In this document: in pieces, positions 54,101 through 63,504 of the stretch | How positions within the stretch are numbered: position 1 is the stretch's first letter | How the letters are laid out: each line of letters begins with the position of its first letter | Source: Micropterix aruncella | Taxonomy: Eukaryota > Arthropoda > Insecta > Lepidoptera > Micropterigidae | DNA length: 64,000 nucleotides | Assembly: GCA_944548615.1 (NCBI GenBank) | Contig: OX155955.1 | Coordinates: 3,161,279-3,225,278 of the forward strand | Direction: 5' to 3' | Program-made: the position numbers and the translations under genes | Notes under the pieces: model-generated | Seen by the model: the letters and a program-made list of their open reading frames with translations, nothing else | The model's database searches: none | Told to the model about the DNA's origin: nothing

Positions 54101-57100
54101 AACCAAAGCCTAGGATAAAGTGGACGAGTGTGAAAGATAGAGTGAAGAAGATTCATGACAGAGCTGAGACTCACGAGTTATAGCGCTGATGATGATGATG
54201 ATTGATTGCAATTGTCGTAAGGCAATAAAACTGTCCATTGTGAATTGTTCACAATAAGTAGACATTAGATAGATAACATTGATAGATGGATAGATAGAAA
54301 CTGTTGGAAAATATCATACTTTGTAATTCTTAAAATAAAGTTGCAATAATAAAATAAATGCATAGATCCTTTGAGGACATTTCAGGTAATGACAATTGAG
54401 ACATGTCAGAAATCACACAGTATAGAAACAGCAAGTCTACAGGCGACAAACCCACCTTTGCAAGTTTCGCTGATCATTTATCTGATCTAGTTGCAACTGT
54501 TCTTGTAGTTTTAGGGCCGTGAGTCGATCCTCTTCTTCTCTGCGGATTCTCTCCGCTTCCTCGGTTTTGCGGCGCGCTTCGATCTCCACTTTTCTGTAAT
54601 TACATTCAATTAAAATACGACGCTAAACTTATATACTTAGCGAAGCTCTCGGAATAAAGGAGGATTCTCACTGTTTTCTGCGTTCCTCTTCTTGGCGTAT
54701 CCGCTGTTCTTCCTTCCGCTTGGCCTCCTCGACGGCGCGCATTTCTTCCTGGATCTTCCTCAGCCTCTCCTGCTCTTCGCGGTTCTTCTGCTCCTGCATA
54801 GCCTTTTGCAGAGAAGCCATCTCGTTTTCTATTTTACTCGTCAAGCGGTTGTACAAGTTGTCTATGGCAACGCTTGTGATTTTTCTGTCACTCTGTGAAT
54901 TAAAATGAGCCATAAAAGTAGAAAGAATATTATGTTAAAAATGACTATGGAGTTAATATCAACATATTGCATTAATTCATGAATGAAAAATACAATATGA
55001 CAATATCGTACAGCCGACTCAAAATTAAAATTTTACAGCATTAGTAATAAAGTATAATTATATAATGAAATATAAGGAAATAAATAAATAAGTATATTTA
55101 CAAGTTATTATTATATATATCAGATGACTGCCTAACTTCGCGCCTGATTTAAGGGTAAACTTCAACATGTTTTAAATTTTAAAGACAGGAGTTTTATTAA
55201 TTAAGTATACAGCCTCCATTCTTCTCTATTATTATTTTTTAACTATCAACAAGCTTATTGATTCCATTTTTAAAGAAAGCTGTTTGGTTTCCTTGAAAAA
55301 AAGTTTATAAGGTGGTTTTCTACAAAGGGTACTAGGAAAGTTTTGCACTACAGCTCTGTTTTTTTAAAGGAATTTCCTCTACCTTCAATACACCTCCGAA
55401 ACCAATCTTTAAACCAGTTCTGGCAAGTTTCACTAGGAAGTAAAGCACATCACTGAAAAACTGCCTTCCTTTTAGCTTTATTTTCACATGCGGAAACAGT
55501 GCAAAGTCGCAAAGAGCAAGGTCTGGACTGTAGGAAGGGTGCTCGAGAATTTTCAGACCTGTCATGGTCAAATATCAGACCTGTCATATCAAATAGGTGC
55601 AGTCTTTGGCAAAATCAACAAAATCAAAATCAAAATGTTTTTATTCATATACACAATTAAATATTATTTTTTATTTATGTTCTTATGATGCGTCCATGCC
55701 TTACTCTCAAGCCGTTTTGTCATTTACATAATCAGATATTGTATAGTATGCTTTTTTATACAATTTTGTTTTGATGGTGACTTTAATCTTATTTATAGAT
55801 AGTTCTCTAATATTATGAGGAAGTTTGTTATAGAAGCGTATACATTTTCCCATAAAAGAATTGCTTATTTTGTGGAGACGAGTAGCACGTACAACAAGGT
55901 TATGCTTTATGTCTAGTATTAACATTATGAGTGTCGCTATTTTTTTTTAAACTTGTCAATATTCTTGTGGACATACAACAGATTTTCGTATATATATTGT
56001 GATGCAACAGTAAGAATATTTATCTCTTTGAATTTTTCTCTAAGGGAAACCCGAGGACCAAGTTTATATATAGCTCTTACAGCACGTTTCTGTAGTATAT
56101 AGATGTTATTGATGTCCGCACAGCTTCCCCAGAGAAGAATCCCATAGGACATAATGCTATGAAAGTAACTAAAGTAAATGTAACTAAAGTACAATTACTA
56201 AAGTAAAGTAATTCTTGCTGTATCTACATCAGTCAGCCGCCTTATTGTTTTAACTGCATATGCCGCAGAGCTTAGTTTTCCTGACATTTTCTCAATTTGC
56301 GGGCCCCATTGTAATTTGGAGTCAATTGTTATCTCTAGAAACACAGTTGAAGCAACAGGCTCAGTCTAGTTCCATTTATTTCTACATTGGTTTGTACCTG
56401 CTTAACATTAGGTGTAGAAAATTTAATAACATTGTTTTTTTTTCATTTAATAGTAGGTTATTTACATTAAACCAATGGACAACTTTTGAGAGTGCATTGT
56501 TAACTTCGTCATAATTGTACAATTGTCGACTAATTTTAAACGTCAAAGAAGTATCATCTGCAAACAATACAATTTCGTGATTATTCCTTATGTGGAAGGG
56601 TAAATCATTGATGTATATTAAGAAGAGAAATGGGCCAAGAATGGAGCCTTGTGGGACACCCATGGTGACCATAGATCCTGGTGATCTTTTACCGTTTACA
56701 TCAACCTTCTGAATTCTATTTCCTAAATAAGAAGTAAGAAGATCAAGAGCCTTGTTCCTAATGCCATAGTGATGTAATTTCCTGACTAGTGTATCATGGT
56801 GTACACAATCAAAATGTTTACATTGTAAGGTTCCAGATTCGATTCCCAAATAGGTCACTATATTCCTTTGGAATAAAATTAACTAAATTGCATTTTGAAT
56901 TCTGTTAATCGAATGCAATAACAAGACACACACACATACACACACACGCGCACACACACAATGTTTTACGCACTATATATACAAAAACACGTCATAGTAT
57001 GGTCGCGAATAACGCGTCATAGTAAGAGATTGTCATATGATAATAAACCAAAGAAACAATATCAGGCACAAACTTATGCAATCATCTGATAGTAGACATA

Positions 57101-60100
57101 GCAAAAAACGGAGAAGATCGGAGGCTCCAAACAAACTGAAGTTGGTTGCATTTATGTTGTGTTATCAGAGACAAGCGAGCAATATTACCTTAATTTGCTG
57201 GCAAGCTTTGGCAATATCGTTCCGCACTTCCATTATCTTCTCCTGCGCCTTATTCTTGTCCTTCTTCAGTTGCTGAGTTACCGACTCCATTTGCTTCATA
57301 TTCTTTTCGAGGGCTTTGATTTTGATAATGCCCTTATACCGAGGACGGTGCTGCTTTCTGACCAGATAACTTCTCACCGTTTTCTGCACCATTATGAGGC
57401 ACTGGCGCCGGTATAATATCTTATTTTTCACTGTTGAAAAAAAAATGTATATTAGTAATTTCAGCACTGCTGATTATACAAAGGAAGCTGTTTGAATCCG
57501 GTTGAATGGACTTACAAAAAATAACAACTAATGCAAGAAAACAGTTAATGTGAGAAAGCGGTGGGATCTTTTAAAAAACAGTAACTCCAGTAGCTAAGTG
57601 GTTAATGTTTATCTTTTTAAAAAAATACATAAGTGCATATCTATACATATAAAATCAGAAGCCCCTGACTCACTCAGTCACTCATAATCAATACATTTAT
57701 CGTACAGTACAACCCTGGTTAACAGAATTAAAGAGGGCGAAGGAGCCGTGCTGAACAAATACTATGTACATTATTTTGTATTTTAATTACAGTACGCATT
57801 TTTTAAAGGTTTTGAAGGTCAAACGAATAAAAAAATTTCTTTATAGGCTACACATGTTTATTAAAGTTAAAATTACATTTGTAAGATTACAGTACATTGT
57901 TATACAGTATACTGCACTTAATTGTTTGTAGCATACGAATTACTCCACTCATTCATCCATCTCGCATATCCATGTCTTCGCATATGGGAATTCTTTTTAC
58001 CATTTCTGCCGAGTCGTCTACTTCAAGAACATCATACAGTTTTCTCCAGCATATTTGAAGAGTTTCTGCTTTCACTTGCTTGGGATACTTATCAGGTCAC
58101 CGATAAATTTACTGCCTTCAGTGCTTCATTCATGTTTTTGTTTTGCAAGTCACTATCTTGCAGCATTGCTCTCAAAAATAGGCCACAATAGTGTTGTTTA
58201 AATATTGCGATTATGCCCTGATACAGTGGCTGAATTAGACTGGTAGCTCAACACTTTTTAAGTTGCAATTTAACTGCATAAAGGTGAAAAGTATTTTTTT
58301 TCCAGTTCTTAAAAAACTGAAATAAAAGTTTGCCATCGGCACATTGTTTCGAGGGCGTTTCGGATAACCCGGGTTTCCTTACTTTAAAAAATAAATGAAA
58401 TGAAAGCCCGCCATTGAACGCTTGATTTATGCAAAATAATGTACTTACATTTAATAATGGAGACCACTCCGAAGATGGCTTTCCTCCATCTAGACCTCAC
58501 GAGCCAACGCTCGAGCCTTGCAACCAGAGTGCGCAAGTTCTCTGGATCGCTCCTCATCAGCGTGTCGAATTCTGAATACTTGCCGGGTCGGAAAAACACG
58601 CGGCTGACTCCGAAGCGGTAATCCTTCGAGTGCAATCCCAGAGCTCCCAGTACACCCTCGCAGAACGTCTTCGGCGACAGCTTGCTAAGTTTCGGCGGCA
58701 GATAAGACTTGTACATGTTGTAGAGGTCATTGAACGGCGCTCTGGACGGGTAACCGTGCTCCATGAGCTCCAAAACGGCGATAGTGCCGCTGCATTCAAG
58801 CTGCGTGAGCACTAGAGACGGCTCGATCGCCGAATGGATCATCCGAGAGTTTGGTTTGATACACCGAACAAAGTTTGTACCCTGAAAACAAAAACAATAC
58901 GCCCTAGAAACCAGTTTTGTGCTTTCTCCAGCATCAAAGTAAATCTCATGTGGATTCCAAATGGCAGATTAGTCACTCAATGTATTCGGCTCTCCGAAAG
59001 TGAGTAGTCATGCATGAAGGGAGGGCCGTCCTGCTGGCACTAAAGCGCATTTCGAGACATTAAAGCTCTGATTATTGGAGATACTCGAGCTATATACGGC
59101 ATCTATATTACACTGAGAGAGGTTCATAAGCCGGTCCAGAGAAACAGACGAATTGACGAAAAGTTAAAAGAGAAAAGGACTCAAATTCTATCCAAAAATA
59201 CAAAAAAAATATGAAATACATATGCATGTACCACGCCCCTAAATCAACAACATAAACTGGAGACAAACGGATGTTCCTCACAGCATGGGCGCCCCTCACA
59301 ATGACTAGCGAGCTACTGGCGGACAGCACAGAATATCCACAGTAATTATAACCGTGAGCGACAGCGGCGTGCGAGCGAGACACCACCATACCAAACAAAA
59401 GGGACAACTATAGGCGTCTGGGGAGAAAAATCCACTAAGCAGCTATTCGGCTTTGTATATCAGGAAGTTGGCCGCAGGAAATGATCGCTACATCCCGTTC
59501 ATCCAACTTAGAATTCCCGCAATCATTCATAAAATCAAAATTTAAATATTAATAATTACATTTTGTTTGAGTTTATCCATTAGCTGTGCAAGTTGAGTCT
59601 GAAACTTGGATCCGACCGAAATGAAAGTGAGTTTTCCCTTTGTATTGTTGTTGTCCTTGGCGCTGCTGAATATGCCGTGAACTAAAGAATTGGACGACTC
59701 TTGTACTAGGAATTCTAATGATGCGTGCAGGGCATCATTGTTTTTCTCGATAAACTGACTCTGGAACCAAAATTAACAATTTCATTAAATGAATAAATAA
59801 AATTAAAAAAATAAAATACAAACGGAGCTGCCATGGAATTCACCGACCAAAAATCGGGCCCATCATAAATAATTTTGTTTTTACACTTCTGGGAGGTGAA
59901 GGGTGGATTCCGGACTAACGACCGGCGGTGGTAGGTTTAGGACAGCTGTCTTGCCACATGTGAGTGTTCACCTTACCACCCATTCACTCCCCCTTCGAAG
60001 CCATAGAATTTGAGATGCAGAGATCGCGGTTTTAGATAATTTTTCTAGAAAGGAGTTGATTATTTTCCTGGAGAGACCAAGATCTTAAAGGTTAAACAAA

Positions 60101-62735
60101 GATTTAGCTGGCAGGCCACGAGCACCTACTTCCACCGCGTGAAGGTGAACAGTGAAGCCGTTCCGGGTGACGGCATTTGCGAGGTCATGGTATTTATTTA
60201 ATTTGTACTCGTGGTCTTTTGGGATATTTGGTTCCCATGGAACAGTTAAGTCTACGATAAGGACCATCTTCCGAGATAGAGAGTAAAGAGTTATATCTAG
60301 ACGCAGGGCTGTGCATCCGAGACTTTCAGGGAATTTACACTGCTTAGAGGCCGAATCGACCTCCATAATCCAATCTGAAGCTTTCTCGATTATTGAGAAA
60401 GGTTTTGCAGTGAGATGTTTTTTGCCTTTAGAGCCAACCCGCACAAACTGTATTGGGGGTTTGGAGGATACTGTGGAACCCTTGTTGGCACGAGCCACTG
60501 AGAGGCTAAGTACCTCTCGAATAACAGCAAGGACTTTGTCGTGGCGGTAAGTGTACCGTCCTTGATCCAAGGCCACCTTGCAGCCAGCTAGAATATGTCT
60601 AGCTGTGCAAAGGGTGTTGCTACAAAGGCAACATGAACTATCCTCGGCATAGCTCCAACGAGCGAGGTTACTGGGGTCTGGAAGTGTATGCTAAAAGGCA
60701 TTTAAATAAAATTTCAGCATCTCTGGCGTCATTACTTTCCAGTGCATTGGAGGAGGAATGCAAAAGTCTCCAATTGTTGTCCAATCATTCTGGCATTGAA
60801 GGCCAATAGCGTGAGCCATACTATTGCTGTCGTAATCTCCCAGCAAGAGAGACTTCTTCAAGTCCACATCGCTCATGGTTGTACTGCCATACCCCAGACC
60901 AGTGCCATTACAATATGTATGCTTCCTCACCATAACTTGAATAATACATAGATAGATCTTTATTGTATAACTGTATGTTAAAAGTAAAGATGTTTTGGTA
61001 CAAAATGTTCGATGCCTTTCAAACTTCGATGAATTTTAAACTTAACTCAGCGGTCACATAAATTCGAAAATCAACTCACGGTATTATAGCAGACAGCACC
61101 GGCAAAATGCCTCAGAAGGAATCCATCGTCATCCCTCAAGGAGCGATGCGCCTTCAGACGGGAGGATCGAGGTACCGTAACGCGGTTTCCTTGCATTCCC
61201 GAATTGCCCCATCGCTTGTGAACCGCTTGCGTGAAGTTTGCACAATCCGGACGCGGCAGCTTCGACTCTTCATCCAGCAGGTTGAAAATGCCACCGTTTT
61301 TACTTTCGATCAGTTCTGCATAATTAAATAATTACATAAAGAGGATGGGCAAAAATGTATGGGAAGCGTCCTCACCACCAATAACGACCATACATATGTC
61401 GTTGGAAAGCTCTTTTCATGACTGCCATTTGTTACTTCAACGGTACGTCTCAAATCATTGTGGGGAAAAAGTTATAGTTAAAAGAAAAAGCTGTATTATT
61501 ATATGAAAAATCATCGTTAAAGTAACAATTGTGATGCATTATGGTTGCAGTATCAGTTTTAAAATATGACGATTAGTTTGTTATTCTGACACAACGCATG
61601 TGATGTTTTAATGTAAGTTTTTAGATAGAAAGACATCGAATTTTGTTTTAGCTGTAACTTTTTTCCCACAATGATTTAACCCTTGGAGTAAATGGGTATT
61701 TTCATGGATGCATCTGTCTCTTTTGCAGGATTTTCGGCGACATCGACCTTAAAGTACTATAACTACGAAACTACTACACCAATCATAAAAAGAACAACTG
61801 CACAATGATTGCATTGAAATTTCGAATATAGAATATTGAAATATCATTTTGTAAAACAATTAGATAATTATGAATAAATATGAGAACGTCAAAGAAGTGA
61901 AAAAAACGCGCGACCAGATTTGGTCGACTCGTACTCAACGGATAATTGTTTCGCGACCAGATTTGGTTGACTCATACTCAACGGGTTAAGGCTGACCGCC
62001 ATAGTAACAAATGACAGGAAAATAGCTTTTTAACAACATAATCGTCGTTATTGGTGGTAGGGACGTTTTGCTCATCCTACTTTGATTAATTAAAATAATA
62101 AACTAAAGATGTAACGTATATAAAATTTACCAATGCAGTCCTGATTATCGACGTAAGTTATTTCTGGTATCATTAATCCTTCTCTTCTGTACAACTCCTG
62201 TTCATTCTTTAGAATCCTTTCGTTGAAGAACTGCTGAAGTTTCTCGTTGCAGTAGTTTATGCAAAACTGCTCGTAGCTGTTAACCGTGAAGTATTCTGTA
62301 AAATTGTTTCGAAAGAAAATACCATAGTTATTAAACTATAAATTCATAAAAAAATTTAAATAATATGGAATAACTGATATTTATAAGAATTTATAATAAA
62401 ATTAATTATACATGGACGACTTTATCTTTAAGTATAAATAGAAAAGAGGAAGGAACCCCCCCCCCCCTAGAAAAGGTAACTTTCTAGCAATGCTTTTCAA
62501 TGAATTTTGCATATTAACTAGACATCAAATAAAATGCAGGCAACAAAACAAGTATCAGTAAAGACTGAATTAATTACCAAATCCAGCAATGTCCAATACA
62601 CCAATGTAGTAGCTGGATGCTTGAAGCGGTATAGAGGTGTTGATCACACTGACGATATGATCGAAGAGTCGGCTGTAAAGTGCTTTAGCCAATGCATCGC
62701 GAGCGTTGGCTGCTTCTCGCACCTTTAAAGGAACC
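44955..62735 (-). CDS. Myo6: Myosin VI heavy chain, 3' part, 13 exons
   Basis: Myosin VI is the only minus-end-directed actin motor and works in endocytosis, Golgi trafficking and cell polarity (Drosophila jaguar). Exons, in transcript order: 62735-62578, 62295-62131, 61315-61080, 59760-59560, 58881-58449, 57430-57189, 54892-54672, 54593-54456, 53314-53222, 48309-48189, 48116-47996, 46702-46505, 45106-44955. Phases agree throughout and give 826 residues plus TGA. Seen in order: switch II DIAGFE (49-54), [12 protein letters not shown] (255-266), the converter with the class-VI insert and an IQ motif (about 409-427), a charged Glu/Arg/Lys helix (about 500-600), and the cargo-binding domain (about 640-826). 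The cargo domain carries R678-R679-L680 and W749-W750-Y751, equivalents of the RRL and WWY adaptor-binding motifs of vertebrate myosin VI. The N-terminal motor exons lie right of 64000. A small exon between 57189 and 54892 could have been missed. Confidence 0.95.
45107..46500. other. Myosin VI last intron
   Basis: Holds a family A TTAA MITE and an imperfect hairpin at 45945-46020 (GCGGCGACCGAC.. and ..GTCGCCGC with GAAGTGAGCAA inside). The rest is not recognised. Confidence 0.45.
45520..45820 (+). mobile_element. TTAA-flanked MITE, family A copy 3
   Basis: TTAA at 45516-45519 and 45821-45824. Subterminal GGAACCAGATCTGGTCGTAT and ACCAGATTTGGTCGTATCAT. A small deletion lies between the two repeats. 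Confidence 0.92.
46505..46702 (-). CDS. Myo6: Myosin VI exon (WWY motif)
   Basis: The acceptor is atttacag and the donor gttagt. It encodes [14 protein letters not shown], a Gly/Ala insert, then [20 protein letters not shown] and [15 protein letters not shown] is the Dab2/Tom1-type adaptor site in vertebrates. Confidence 0.96.
46703..47300. other. Intron stretch, possible RT scrap
   Basis: A frame near 46937 reads [14 protein letters not shown], which resembles the RT 'ADDT' motif but has no supporting context. Otherwise nothing recognised. Confidence 0.25.
47302..47905 (+). mobile_element. R670 retroposon, copy 3 (end-truncated)
   Basis: Begins GAGTTGTCGACTACAGCAGG and follows the family to GCGTGGAGGCCGTCG, then breaks off. 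It ends about 90 bp from a myosin VI exon (47996). Confidence 0.8.
47996..48116 (-). CDS. Myo6: Myosin VI exon (RRL motif)
   Basis: The acceptor is tatttaag and the donor gtaaaa. It encodes [23 protein letters not shown] is the site that adaptors such as optineurin and NDP52 use in vertebrates. It is followed by a variable linker [11 protein letters not shown]. Confidence 0.95.
48189..48309 (-). CDS. Myo6: Myosin VI exon (cargo-binding domain, start)
   Basis: The acceptor is tgtttag and the donor gtagat. It encodes [20 protein letters not shown] and then DIELLE, a block almost invariant in myosin VI tails. Confidence 0.96.
48887..49192 (+). mobile_element. TTAA-flanked MITE, family A copy 4
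   Basis: TTAA at 48883-48886 and 49193-49196. Almost the same as copies 3 and 5. It sits inside the M1 copy. Confidence 0.93.
49389..49686. mobile_element. Foldback MITE with about 85-bp inverted ends
   Basis: GGGCCCGATTGCGTTTCTTT..AATTAGTCC..GAACGAGACAG..GCGGA on the left. The right end carries the same order inverted (..TGTCTCGTTC..GGACTAATTTTC..AAACGCAATCGAGCCC). Confidence 0.88.
50095..50240 (-). repeat. SINE-like repeat copy 2
   Basis: Same roughly 140 bp as 11745-11888, including AACGGGCTAGTCCCAGTTGG and the AAATAAATAAAT tail. Strand uncertain. Confidence 0.5.
50245..50640 (+). pseudogene. Mariner transposase remnant
   Basis: Frames read [20 protein letters not shown] and [20 protein letters not shown], the helix-turn-helix/linker part of a mariner transposase. 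Further on comes [10 protein letters not shown], like 'AFQKCFEQWK'. The middle is deleted and no ends were found. Confidence 0.65.
50641..52530. other. Myosin VI intron, mostly unrecognised
   Basis: AT-rich. A probable LINE/SINE 3' end lies at 51770-51972, ending in (AAAT)n at 51943-51972. 52085-52300 has a frame-broken, LINE-tail-like stretch I cannot assign. Confidence 0.4.
52532..53205 (-). mobile_element. Tc1/mariner-type element, internally deleted
   Basis: Ends TTGATCAAAAAGTAAGGACA and, inverted, GTGATCAAAAAGTAAGGGCA. Minus-strand frames contain [12 protein letters not shown] and YFKGDHINI, the mariner 'CF-DWKKRW-KCI---G-YFEGD' block. The remainder is missing. It ends about 20 bp from a myosin VI donor. 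Confidence 0.75.
53222..53314 (-). CDS. Myo6: Myosin VI exon (tail linker)
   Basis: The acceptor is tatccag and the donor gtatta. It encodes [20 protein letters not shown] and then [11 protein letters not shown], like 'QERRDRELALRIA' in other myosin VI tails. The end of a Tc1/mariner-type element lies about 20 bp beyond the donor. Confidence 0.88.
53379..54070 (+). mobile_element. R670 retroposon, diverged, with a duplicated start
   Basis: GACAATTACTATGGACGAAC..CCCAGGGAGTTATAA occurs at 53382 and again at 53522, together with upstream flank AATAAAATACCTTGATACAT. About 140 bp are thus tandemly duplicated. The second unit continues through the family to about 54070. Confidence 0.7.
54207..54265 (+). 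repeat. SINE 3'-end fragment
   Basis: TTGTCGTAAGGCAATAAAAC and CCATTGTGAATTGTTCACAA resemble the tail of the tRNA-derived SINE. Confidence 0.55.
54456..54593 (-). CDS. Myo6: Myosin VI exon (charged helix, continued)
   Basis: The acceptor is aattacag and the donor gtgggt. It encodes [20 protein letters not shown] and then [20 protein letters not shown]. The phase joins both neighbours. Confidence 0.9.
54672..54892 (-). CDS. Myo6: Myosin VI exon (charged single-helix region)
   Basis: The acceptor is attcacag and the donor gtgaga. It encodes [20 protein letters not shown] and then an Arg/Lys/Glu-rich run ([20 protein letters not shown]), the single-alpha-helix region of myosin VI. Confidence 0.92.
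55300..55585 (-). pseudogene. Mariner transposase fragment
   Basis: The minus frame reads [20 protein letters not shown] and then [14 protein letters not shown]. The '[19 protein letters not shown]' block holds the last catalytic Asp. The region after it runs into an end-like sequence near 55320. Confidence 0.85.
55625..56857 (-). pseudogene. CR1/Jockey-like LINE, RT part, 5'-truncated
   Basis: Minus frames in order: [57 protein letters not shown] (catalytic FADD), [38 protein letters not shown], and a C-terminal [14 protein letters not shown]. Frame breaks lie near 55930 and 56200. The 5' cut at about 56820 abuts a SINE. Confidence 0.88.
56818..57055 (+). mobile_element. tRNA-derived SINE, copy 3
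   Basis: Head GTTCCAGATTCGATTCCCAA, body GGAATAAAATTAACTAAATT, (CA)n tract, then ATTGTCATATGATAATAAAC. It abuts the truncated LINE. Confidence 0.75.
57189..57430 (-). CDS. Myo6: Myosin VI exon (IQ motif and lever-arm helices)
   Basis: The acceptor is ttcaacag and the donor gtaata. It encodes [20 protein letters not shown], then [14 protein letters not shown] (calmodulin-binding IQ), then Lys/Glu-rich helices predicted to form the lever-arm extension. Confidence 0.94.
57707..58382 (-). mobile_element. Pogo/Tigger-type transposon remnant
   Basis: The ends CAGTACAACCCTGGTTAACA and, inverted, AGTAAGGAAACCCGGGTTAT resemble pogo-type termini. They enclose a transposase C-terminal fragment. Most of the transposase gene is missing. 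Confidence 0.75.
57925..58245 (-). pseudogene. Pogo/Tigger transposase C-terminal fragment
   Basis: The minus frame reads [17 protein letters not shown], then [20 protein letters not shown] and [18 protein letters not shown]. These match the 'P-DQGVI--FK--YR' and 'TL---W-KL' blocks of Tigger/Jerky transposases. Confidence 0.78.
58449..58881 (-). CDS. Myo6: Myosin VI exon (SH region, converter, class-VI insert)
   Basis: The acceptor is gttttcag and the donor gtaagt. It encodes [12 protein letters not shown], the SH-helix region [20 protein letters not shown], the converter, and [20 protein letters not shown]. The last corresponds to the start of the class-VI-specific insert that reverses motor direction. 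Confidence 0.96.
58882..59559. other. Myosin VI intron, nothing recognised
   Basis: No repeat ends or coding motif seen; a 99-codon minus frame at 59108-59407 shows no family resemblance. Confidence 0.5.
59560..59760 (-). CDS. Myo6: Myosin VI exon (motor, loop 2 region)
   Basis: The acceptor is gttccag and the donor gtaatt. The exon has 67 in-phase codons: [20 protein letters not shown], a variable Asn/Lys loop ([10 protein letters not shown]), then [20 protein letters not shown]. Confidence 0.95.
59811..60909 (-). mobile_element. R2-like retrotransposon, 5'-truncated (copy 8)
   Basis: The minus frame has [20 protein letters not shown], the altered knuckle region and then [20 protein letters not shown] through [15 protein letters not shown]. 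The endonuclease RPD is changed to RLD and VEL to VDL, so the active site is lost. The 3' signature is intact. Confidence 0.93.
61080..61315 (-). CDS. Myo6: Myosin VI exon (motor, lower 50K)
   Basis: The acceptor is tatgcag and the donor gtgagt. It encodes [20 protein letters not shown] through [18 protein letters not shown], typical of the class VI motor. Confidence 0.95.
61341..62080. mobile_element. MITE family M3, copy 2, carrying a TTAA MITE
   Basis: The ends GAGGATGGGCAAAAATGTAT and, inverted, GTAGGATGAGCAAAACGTCC are followed on both sides by CCACCAATAACGAC. It is interrupted at 61680-61985. Confidence 0.82.
61680..61985 (+). mobile_element. TTAA-flanked MITE, family A copy 5
   Basis: TTAA at 61676-61679 and 61986-61989. 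Nearly identical to copies 2-4 over 306 bp. The host sequence reads AATGATT..AAGGCTGACC on either side, a clean TTAA insertion. Confidence 0.94.
62131..62295 (-). CDS. Myo6: Myosin VI exon (relay helix)
   Basis: The acceptor is tttacag and the donor gtaaat. It encodes [20 protein letters not shown] and then [19 protein letters not shown], a near-universal myosin relay-helix signature, with YVDNQDCI at its end. Confidence 0.96.
62578..62735 (-). CDS. Myo6: Myosin VI exon (switch II)
   Basis: The acceptor is tttttcag and the donor gtaatt. It encodes [20 protein letters not shown] and then [13 protein letters not shown]. The switch II DIAGFE is completed across the next junction. Confidence 0.96.
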
Positions 62736-63504
62736 CTGAAAAATAATAATCTCCTTTACAATACCAGAAAGATTGATTTTTGGGCTGGATAAATCAGTCG
62801 CTCAACACTAGTACTTGGTCTCGAAAGCCAAAATGCGTGAATCCTTAAACTTCCTTGCCTACATGTTCTGCAGTCAACTCATACCAGATCTCACACATTC
62901 AGGATCACAGATTAACAGGATCCACGAAGGTTTAGTTTTTTGTAATTCTCATTGCAGTAGCATCTAATAGGCATGGGTTGATGATTTTATTCGGTGATAC
63001 CTTTTACGAGCTTAGTTTGTTTGTTTGTTTGTTTGTTTACACTCTTTATTGTGAAAATGTCACAATGGGTGGCTTAGTAGTAATTCTTCGCAAATAACTA
63101 TAGTAAACCTATTTTTTTTCCATTTACACAAATTAAAAAATCATCTCGTGAACGAAGTTATTCAGTTTTTTTATACCCTGAAAAGCTTGCTTGTTGGTGT
63201 GCATGAGGTCTCACATATAGAGCAACGACTATCTTCCAGTGCATTGTAGGGGGATTGCAAAAGTCACCAACTGTTGTCCAGTCATTGTGACATTGGAGGC
63301 CAACGGCATGACCCATACTGTTGTTGTTATAATTCTTTTTGCAACGGTGACTTCTTCAGGTACACATAGCTCATGGTTGTACTGCCATACTGTCCAGCAC
63401 TATATTGGCTGGATCCACCAAGATTTTTGTGGAAGTCAAGACAACTGCACGATTTTATACTGCCTGGCTCTTAGAAATTAATCGAATTTTAATAAAAATG
63501 ACAA
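62736..63504. other. Myosin VI intron upstream of the first exon in view
   Basis: SINE tail at 63010-63080 (antisense, (GTTT)n then CTTTATTGTGAAAATGTCAC) and an old R2-like fragment at 63225-63460. The rest is unrecognised. The next upstream myosin exon must lie beyond 64000. Confidence 0.5.
63225..63460 (-). mobile_element. R2-like fragment, old (copy 9)
   Basis: It matches the antisense of the element before the knuckle (CTCATGGTTGTACTGCCATAC, GGGGGATTGCAAAAGTC) with more changes than the other copies. Confidence 0.75.

Noticed and set aside
54692..54908. Leucine-rich plus-strand frames
   Set aside because: Antisense of the Glu/Arg-rich myosin VI helix exon.
58439..58815. Plus-strand and alternative minus frames
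   Set aside because: Shadows of the myosin VI converter exon.
60311..60951. Plus-strand frames resembling those opposite other R2-like copies
   Set aside because: They recur only because they are antisense to the repeated R2-like coding region.
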